The notes under the pieces are model-generated. The model was not told where the DNA came from and did no database searches. It was given only the letters and a program-made list of their open reading frames with translations. Source: Phycocordibacter sp964398865 (GTDB lineage Bacteria; Patescibacteriota; Minisyncoccia; Phycocordibacterales; Phycocordibacteraceae). From it: a stretch of DNA of 64,000 bases. Position numbers and translations under genes: made by a program. The DNA lies in NCBI GenBank assembly GCA_964398865.1, contig CAYNOO010000002.1, positions 1 to 64,000 on the forward strand, given 5' to 3'. Below, in pieces: positions 57,926 to 64,000 of the stretch; the first letter of the stretch is position 1; every line of letters begins with the position of its first letter.

Positions 57926-59395
57926 ATGTTTGGGTTTTTGAAAAAGACTGACGCGCCGGTACCGGTCACTCTTTACAACACGCTTTCAAAGACGAAAGAA
58001 GAATTTAAGCCGATAGCTGGCAAAAAGGTGAAGATGTACACCTGCGGACCCACGGTCTACGACTATGCGCATATTGGAAACCTGCGCGCCTATGTCTTTG
58101 CCGATACACTTCGCCGGACGCTTGAATACGCGGGGTATAGCGTGAAGCAAATAATCAATATTACGGACGTGGGGCATCTGGCTCAGGATTCGGATGATGG
58201 CGAAGATAAGATGACAGCGGCTCTGAAGCGCGAAGGCAAGGAGATGACCTTAGAGAACATGAAAGCTTTAGGGGAAGAGTATGCTGGGTTCTTCATTGAA
58301 GACATGAAGGCACTCAATGTGGAGATGCCGTTTGCATTCCCGCGAGCTTCTGACCATATATCTGAGCAGATTGCTTTCATCTCGAGCTTGTTTGAAAAGG
58401 GTTATGCATACAAGACGTCAGACGGCATGTATTTTGATACTGCAAAATTTCCATCCTACGGAACACTAGGTTTAGCTAATTCGGGTCGCATCATCTCATC
58501 TATAAGTGGGCAGCCAGGGCATGCGCGCGTAGCGGCAAACCCTGAGAAGCACGACCAGCGGGATTTTGCGCTTTGGAAATTCAATAAAACATTGGGATGG
58601 GAAGCGCCATGGGGAAAAGGCTTTCCTGGCTGGCATATTGAGTGCACGGCAATGGCAACGAAGTATCTTGGAAAGAGTTTTGACGTGCATACGGGCGGTA
58701 TTGACCACATAGCGATTCATCACAACAATGAAATTGCTCAGGCTGAAGCGGTGTCAGGAAAACAGTATGTGAAATATTGGATGCATGGTGAATTCATCAC
58801 GATTGAAGGAAAGCGTATTGGCAAATCTGAAGGGAATGCAATTCGCCTGTATCAGCTTCGCGAACGCGACGTGAGTCCAATGGCATACAGATATCTACTG
58901 CTCACCGCGCATTATCGTTCGCTCTTGAATTTTACCTGGGAAGCAATTTCTGCCGCGCAGACCGCACTTCAAAGAGCGCAACGCGTGTTTGCAGATTTGC
59001 CCCTCGGCGGTCGTGTTTTGCCCACCTATCGTGCAAAATTTGAAGCCGCTATCAATGATGACCTTAATACGCCAGCGGCGATTGCGGTCCTATGGGAGCT
59101 GATCCGCGATGAATCGATAACCCCGGCAGATAAGCGGAAAACGATACTCGATTTTGACCGTGTTTTGGCTTTAGGGTTCGGCAGTGATTTGCAATCAGAA
59201 GGTGCAAAACTTTCTGTCACTGAATTCTCTGATTTACCACCTGATATAGCATCCCTCGTCAAAGAGCGCGAAGAGGCAAGGAAAGCTAAAAATTGGGCAC
59301 GAGCTGATGAATTACGGTTATCTTTAGAGGAACAGGGATTTGTCCTTGAAGATGGCACGGACGGTCCTATAGTCAGAAATACCCGAGAGGGCTAG
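57926..59395 (+). CDS. cysS: cysteinyl-tRNA synthetase
   Basis: About 489 residues. Class I core: MYTCGPTVYDYAHIGNLRAY (HIGH motif HIGN and first zinc Cys), GWHIECTAMA and HHNNEIAQ (other zinc ligands), and RIGKSEGN as the KMSKS variant. A C-terminal helical domain follows. It charges tRNA-Cys. The start at 57926 is set by a CATACT box exactly 6 nt upstream and GGAGAA before the ATG; the open frame extends back to 57863. Confidence 0.97.
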   Translation: MFGFLKKTDAPVPVTLYNTLSKTKEEFKPIAGKKVKMYTCGPTVYDYAHIGNLRAYVFADTLRRTLEYAGYSVKQIINITDVGHLAQDSDDGEDKMTAALKREGKEMTLENMKALGEEYAGFFIEDMKALNVEMPFAFPRASDHISEQIAFISSLFEKGYAYKTSDGMYFDTAKFPSYGTLGLANSGRIISSISGQPGHARVAANPEKHDQRDFALWKFNKTLGWEAPWGKGFPGWHIECTAMATKYLGKSFDVHTGGIDHIAIHHNNEIAQAEAVSGKQYVKYWMHGEFITIEGKRIGKSEGNAIRLYQLRERDVSPMAYRYLLLTAHYRSLLNFTWEAISAAQTALQRAQRVFADLPLGGRVLPTYRAKFEAAINDDLNTPAAIAVLWELIRDESITPADKRKTILDFDRVLALGFGSDLQSEGAKLSVTEFSDLPPDIASLVKEREEARKAKNWARADELRLSLEEQGFVLEDGTDGPIVRNTREG

Positions 59396-59446
59396 CTGAC
59401 CGTTACCCCTATGGTATTCTGTTTTCATTAACCACATACACTTTTT

Positions 59447-59974
59447 ATGAGCAGAAAAAATATAAATATTATTGTCATATTGGCAGTCGCTGTCGTTGTT
59501 ATTTTCATCGGACTCGGGTTTATGGGTCTCGGCGGATTTGGCAGCATTGCTGCTCCTCAAACAGAAGAGACTGGAGCACAAGCGATTTTGAATGAAATTC
59601 AGGATACTGGCACTGTTGCTGATCTTCGCGTTCAGGAAATCACGGTAGGAGAGGGCGACCCTGTTGCCGCAGGCGACACGTTAAGTGTTGTGTACATCGG
59701 CGTCTTGCCGGACGGGACAGTCTTTGATTCCACAGATGCGCATGGCGGCGTACCCTACACGTTCACTATTGGCACAGGAGCGGTTATCCAAGGATGGGAA
59801 AAAGGATTGATTGGCATGAAAGAGGGCGGCAGGCGTCTCCTTGCTGTGCCTCCAGCACTTGGCTACGGCTCGGAACCATACGGAGAGATTCCTGCGAATG
59901 CCACATTAATCTTTGACGTACAGCTCGTGAAGCGAGTGCCTGCAGGTGCTCCCGTGACTCCCGCGGTAGAGTAG
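59447..59974 (+). CDS. membrane-anchored FKBP-type peptidyl-prolyl isomerase
   Basis: 175 residues: an N-terminal TM (about 7-32) followed by an FKBP domain (LSVVYIGVLPDGTVFDSTD, PYTFTIGTGAVIQGWEKGLI, GGRRLLAVPPALGYGS, IPANATLIFDVQLVKR). Active-site residues are kept. It should fold or isomerise proteins outside the membrane, where the many Cys-bearing secreted proteins of this genome end up. The tgt gene begins 5 nt after its stop. Confidence 0.95.
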   Translation: MSRKNINIIVILAVAVVVIFIGLGFMGLGGFGSIAAPQTEETGAQAILNEIQDTGTVADLRVQEITVGEGDPVAAGDTLSVVYIGVLPDGTVFDSTDAHGGVPYTFTIGTGAVIQGWEKGLIGMKEGGRRLLAVPPALGYGSEPYGEIPANATLIFDVQLVKRVPAGAPVTPAVE

Positions 59975-59979
59975 CACTA

Positions 59980-61218
59980 ATGTCGTCAGACCGGTTTTCC
60001 TTCACGATTGAACACGCGCTCCCCAATGGAGCGCGTGTTGGCGTTATTGAGACTCCGCACGGTTCTTTCCATACGCCGGCATTCGTGACGGTTGGCACTA
60101 AAGCAACAGTGAAAGCGGTACTGCCTGATGATTTGAAAGAGCGAGTTGGAGCAGAAGTAGCACTGGCAAACACGTATCATCTTTTCCTTCAGCCAGGTGA
60201 GGACATTATTGCGGAAGCTGGAGGGCTTCATGCGTTCATGGGGTGGAGCGGTCCTTTGATGACAGATTCGGGAGGCTTCCAAGTGTTCTCGCTCGGCGTA
60301 GGATTTGGGAAAGGTGTTTCAAAATTCACTTCCACCTCAGATGTAGGACATACGATGTCCTACATGCCGACCCTTTACGATGAGGAAGTACGCTCGCAGC
60401 ATGGCAAACTCGCCATTGTCGACGATGAAGGGGTTTCTTTTACGTCACACTTAGACGGTACCCTATACCGCTTTACTCCTGAGCGCTCGATCGAGATACA
60501 GCATAAGCTCGGCGCCGATATGTTCTTTGCGTTCGATGATTTCGTCTCGCCTGAAGCGCCACGCGAGGAGCAGATAAGCTCGATGCGTCGGACGCATGCG
60601 TGGGCGGAGCGATCCCTCACCACGCATCGCGCGAACCTTGAGGCTCGAAAACGCCAAGCTATGTACGGCATCGTGCAGGGAGGTAGGTATGCAGATTTGC
60701 GTCAGAAGAGCGCGGAAGAGATAGGCTCAATGGGTTTTGATGGCATCGGCATCGGTGGAACTTTTTCAAAAGCAGATTTGGGAGATACGCTTCATGCTGC
60801 AATTCTCCCGCTACCAAAAGAATTGCCGCGGCACCTTCTTGGCATAGGGGAGCCGGAAGATATCTTTGAAGCGGTCGCGCGCGGTATTGATTCGTTCGAC
60901 TGCGTGCAGCCAACAAGACTTGCCCGAACCGGCACGATATATACTGCTCGCGGCAAGATAAATATTCTCAATGAAAAATATATTCGTGATTTTTCTCCAC
61001 TTGATCTGGAAACCGGAGGCTACGCTTCTGAGCATTTTTCAAAAGCCTACCTCGCACACCTCTTTCGCGCGAAAGAAATGCTCGGCGCCACCATCGCCTC
61101 CTTGCATAATCTTTATTTCTTGACCTCGCTCATGAAGGATATCCGTTCCTCAATCCTGGAAGATAGGTTTGACGCATTTCGAGATTCTTTCCTCCAAAAG
61201 TATTTATTGAAGACATAA
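59980..61218 (+). CDS. tgt: tRNA-guanine transglycosylase lacking its zinc cysteines
   Basis: 412 residues; swaps G34 for queuine or preQ1 in tRNAs with GUN anticodons. Motifs: TVGTKATVKA, NTYHLFLQPG, MTDSGGFQVFSLG (general acid Asp), GIVQGGRYADLR and LLGIGEPEDIFEAVARGIDSFDCVQPTR with the nucleophile Asp. The zinc-binding CxCxxC...H region has no Cys: the sequence reads PLDLETGGYASEHFSKAYL. The His further on is kept. The stop overlaps palindrome B copy 2. Confidence 0.93.
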   Translation: MSSDRFSFTIEHALPNGARVGVIETPHGSFHTPAFVTVGTKATVKAVLPDDLKERVGAEVALANTYHLFLQPGEDIIAEAGGLHAFMGWSGPLMTDSGGFQVFSLGVGFGKGVSKFTSTSDVGHTMSYMPTLYDEEVRSQHGKLAIVDDEGVSFTSHLDGTLYRFTPERSIEIQHKLGADMFFAFDDFVSPEAPREEQISSMRRTHAWAERSLTTHRANLEARKRQAMYGIVQGGRYADLRQKSAEEIGSMGFDGIGIGGTFSKADLGDTLHAAILPLPKELPRHLLGIGEPEDIFEAVARGIDSFDCVQPTRLARTGTIYTARGKINILNEKYIRDFSPLDLETGGYASEHFSKAYLAHLFRAKEMLGATIASLHNLYFLTSLMKDIRSSILEDRFDAFRDSFLQKYLLKT

Positions 61219-61252
61219 CGTTTAAATGTCCGGTCGGACATTTAAACGTTAT
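61215..61252. repeat. palindrome family B, copy 2 (tgt 3' end)
   Basis: Perfect 18-bp arms ATAACGTTTAAATGTCCG / CGGACATTTAAACGTTAT around GT. It starts within the tgt stop codon. It shares the AAATGTCCG core and ATAAC ends with 29740-29779. Confidence 0.75.
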
Positions 61253-61303
61253 CTGAGTACACGACTTTACAAGTAAATTTTTCCTGTTATTATCCTACAC
61301 AAT

Positions 61304-61498
61304 ATGGCATTTGGAATGCGGGAGACAGCAGTTCGCACAGAGGGAGCATTTCAATGCGAAAGGTGCGAGGATAAAGGCGTTTACGAAATGGGAGTCTGGA
61401 ATAGATCTCTGCAAATTGAGCAAACTCGCTACAACGCATGTTATTGCAAGGAGGGAGAGCGGTGGCAAGCTATTCTTCCTGCCAATCGACCTTTCTGA
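61304..61498 (+). CDS. small Cys-rich protein (64 aa)
   Basis: 64 residues: AFQCERCEDKGVYEMGVW, then RYNACYCKEGERW. CxxC...CxC may bind zinc, like the other mini proteins of this window. It starts at the ATG at 61304 and ends 49 nt before rarA. No family recognised. Confidence 0.5.
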   Translation: MAFGMRETAVRTEGAFQCERCEDKGVYEMGVWNRSLQIEQTRYNACYCKEGERWQAILPANRPF

Positions 61499-61546
61499 CG
61501 GTCATTTTGCTAAAACTAAGCGAGCACAAAAGAGTACAATGGGGGC

Positions 61547-62674
61547 ATGGAACCCCTCGCCGCCAAGATACGACCCAAGAACCTTGATGAGTTCACTGGG
61601 CAGGAGCACCTAGTAGGAGCAGGCAAGCCGCTTCGCGTTGCGATAGAAGAGAAGCATCGTTTCTCATTCATATTGTGGGGACCACCAGGGGTTGGGAAGA
61701 CGACGCTTGCACGCATATATGCCGATTCACTGGATGCTGTATTTTTTGAACTCTCTGCCGTTGCGGCGGGGAAAGACGATATTCGTAACGTTGCGGCTGC
61801 TGATACGGAAGGCAAACCAAAAATACTTTTCTTGGATGAGATTCATCGTTTCAATAAGGCACAGCAGGATTTCCTTCTGCCGTTTGTAGAGAAGGGAGAG
61901 TTGACGCTCATTGGTGCAACCACGGAGAATCCGTCTTTTGAAGTTATTCCAGCGCTCTTGTCTCGTGCACGTGTGTTTGTTTTAAAACCCATTGCAGAAG
62001 ATGAAATGAAAGGGATAGTGAAGCGAACAGGCATCAAGACAGGTAAAGGAGCACTCGACTGGATCATCGCGTATTCGAACGGCGACGCACGAGCTGCCAT
62101 AACTATTATTGAGAACACTGAGCGTTTGTATGGGAAAGTCACATCAGAAACGCTTCAAGAATCATTGCAGTCAGGGAGACTCCGCTACGACAAGAAAGGC
62201 GAAGAGCATTTCGATACTATCTCTGCCTTCATAAAAAGCATGCGGGCAAGTCAGCCTGATGCCGCGATGTATTATCTCGCTCGCATGCTTCAGGGAGGAG
62301 AAGATCCGGTGTTTGTTGCACGGCGTATGGTGATTTTTGCGAGCGAAGACATAGGACTCGCGCAGCCAACCGCCTTGGTAGTGGCGAACGCAGTTTTTGA
62401 TGCAGTGCGAGCTATTGGAATGCCAGAGGCTTCGATAAACCTCGCACACGGTGTTGCGTATCTATCTCGCTCTAAAAAAGACCGTAGCGCCTACGATGCC
62501 CTCATTGCCGCCGGGGCAGATGCTGAAAAGACCGGCAATCTCCCCATTCCTTTACATGTACGAAATGCCCCAACCAAATTGATGAAAGAGCTTGGCTACG
62601 GAAAGGGGTATAAAAAATATAATACTGAAAGCTACCTACCCGACAAATTAAAGAACAAAAAATATCTTAACTGA
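61547..62674 (+). CDS. rarA: replication-associated recombination protein A (MgsA)
   Basis: 375 residues; AAA+ ATPase acting at stalled replication forks. MEPLAAKIRPKNLDEFTGQEHL, Walker A GPPGVGKTT, Walker B ILFLDEIHRFN, ATTENPSFEV and SRARVFVL (arginine finger), then the C-terminal DAAMYYLARMLQGGEDPVF and LPIPLHVRNAPT segments. Length is slightly below the usual 400-450. Terminated by palindrome A copy 3. Confidence 0.95.
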   Translation: MEPLAAKIRPKNLDEFTGQEHLVGAGKPLRVAIEEKHRFSFILWGPPGVGKTTLARIYADSLDAVFFELSAVAAGKDDIRNVAAADTEGKPKILFLDEIHRFNKAQQDFLLPFVEKGELTLIGATTENPSFEVIPALLSRARVFVLKPIAEDEMKGIVKRTGIKTGKGALDWIIAYSNGDARAAITIIENTERLYGKVTSETLQESLQSGRLRYDKKGEEHFDTISAFIKSMRASQPDAAMYYLARMLQGGEDPVFVARRMVIFASEDIGLAQPTALVVANAVFDAVRAIGMPEASINLAHGVAYLSRSKKDRSAYDALIAAGADAEKTGNLPIPLHVRNAPTKLMKELGYGKGYKKYNTESYLPDKLKNKKYLN

Positions 62675-62694
62675 TATGATATATCATATCAGTT
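62669..62694. terminator. palindrome family A, copy 3: rarA terminator-like hairpin
   Basis: Perfect 26-nt palindrome AACTGATATGATATATCATATCAGTT followed by TTT, just after the rarA stop. Same core as 5000-5025. Confidence 0.7.
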
Positions 62695-62738
62695 TTTGAA
62701 TGCGGGATTTTTAAACTCCATACGTATCGGGCTTTTGT

Positions 62739-62744
62739 TATACT
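62739..62744 (+). promoter_or_regulatory. -10 box of uvrB (leaderless)
   Basis: TATACTG, 6 nt before the ATG at 62751. Confidence 0.55.
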
Positions 62745-62750
62745 GCATCG

Positions 62751-64000
<1,250 letters not shown>

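Overview
This window looks like a chromosome segment of a Patescibacteria (CPR) bacterium, most likely of the Parcubacteria/Paceibacteria group. The signs are dense short genes, CPR-type 'T4SS pilin' proteins, many small Cys-rich or membrane-anchored proteins of unknown function, DprA, and few Shine-Dalgarno sequences. TAA, TAG and TGA all act as stops. The placement is an inference from gene content; no rRNA is present.

Layout. 1-4900: end of an acyltransferase, then a duplicated three-gene cassette (secreted pilin fused to a cell-wall hydrolase-like domain, an anchored partner, and a convergent small secreted protein). 5-18 kb: miaA, a peroxiredoxin, a folate cyclo-ligase-like gene, tRNA-Leu, parB, rel, topA, dprA, serS, an FtsQ-like gene, dus, and two clusters of mini Cys-rich genes. 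18.3-26.5 kb: a complete de novo pyrimidine set to OMP (carA-carB-pyrE-pyrD-pyrB, with convergent pyrC), preceded by a candidate leader-peptide/terminator attenuator. 26.6-38 kb: dnaX, tRNA-Gln with a duplicated 3' end, DUF1801 and MORN genes, a VOC protein, a heterodimeric ABC exporter, an ABC-F protein, a flavoprotein and an RNA pseudouridine synthase. 38.4-40.4 kb: a HaeIII-like restriction-modification pair. 40.5-51.4 kb: gshF, then a run of envelope proteins with truB, an FTR1-type permease and a TMEM175-like protein. 51.4-64 kb: an unassigned structured RNA candidate, a degenerate class I aldolase, nrdA with a displaced C-terminal tail, nrdB, a two-finger protein, cysS, an FKBP, tgt, rarA and the start of uvrB.

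Three signals run through the whole window. First, TATACT-like -10 boxes often sit exactly 6-8 nt before the start codon, which predicts leaderless or nearly leaderless mRNAs. Second, a two-hairpin element occurs three times at the 5' ends of redox-type genes (peroxiredoxin, VOC protein, flavoprotein), with stem covariation and a conserved loop. Third, two families of long palindromes sit at gene ends. GGCC, the presumed target of the HaeIII-like system, is strikingly rare.

Several enzymes lack expected residues: DnaX has no zinc module, Tgt no zinc cysteines, the aldolase no Schiff-base lysine, and the M15-like domain appears to lack its second histidine motif.
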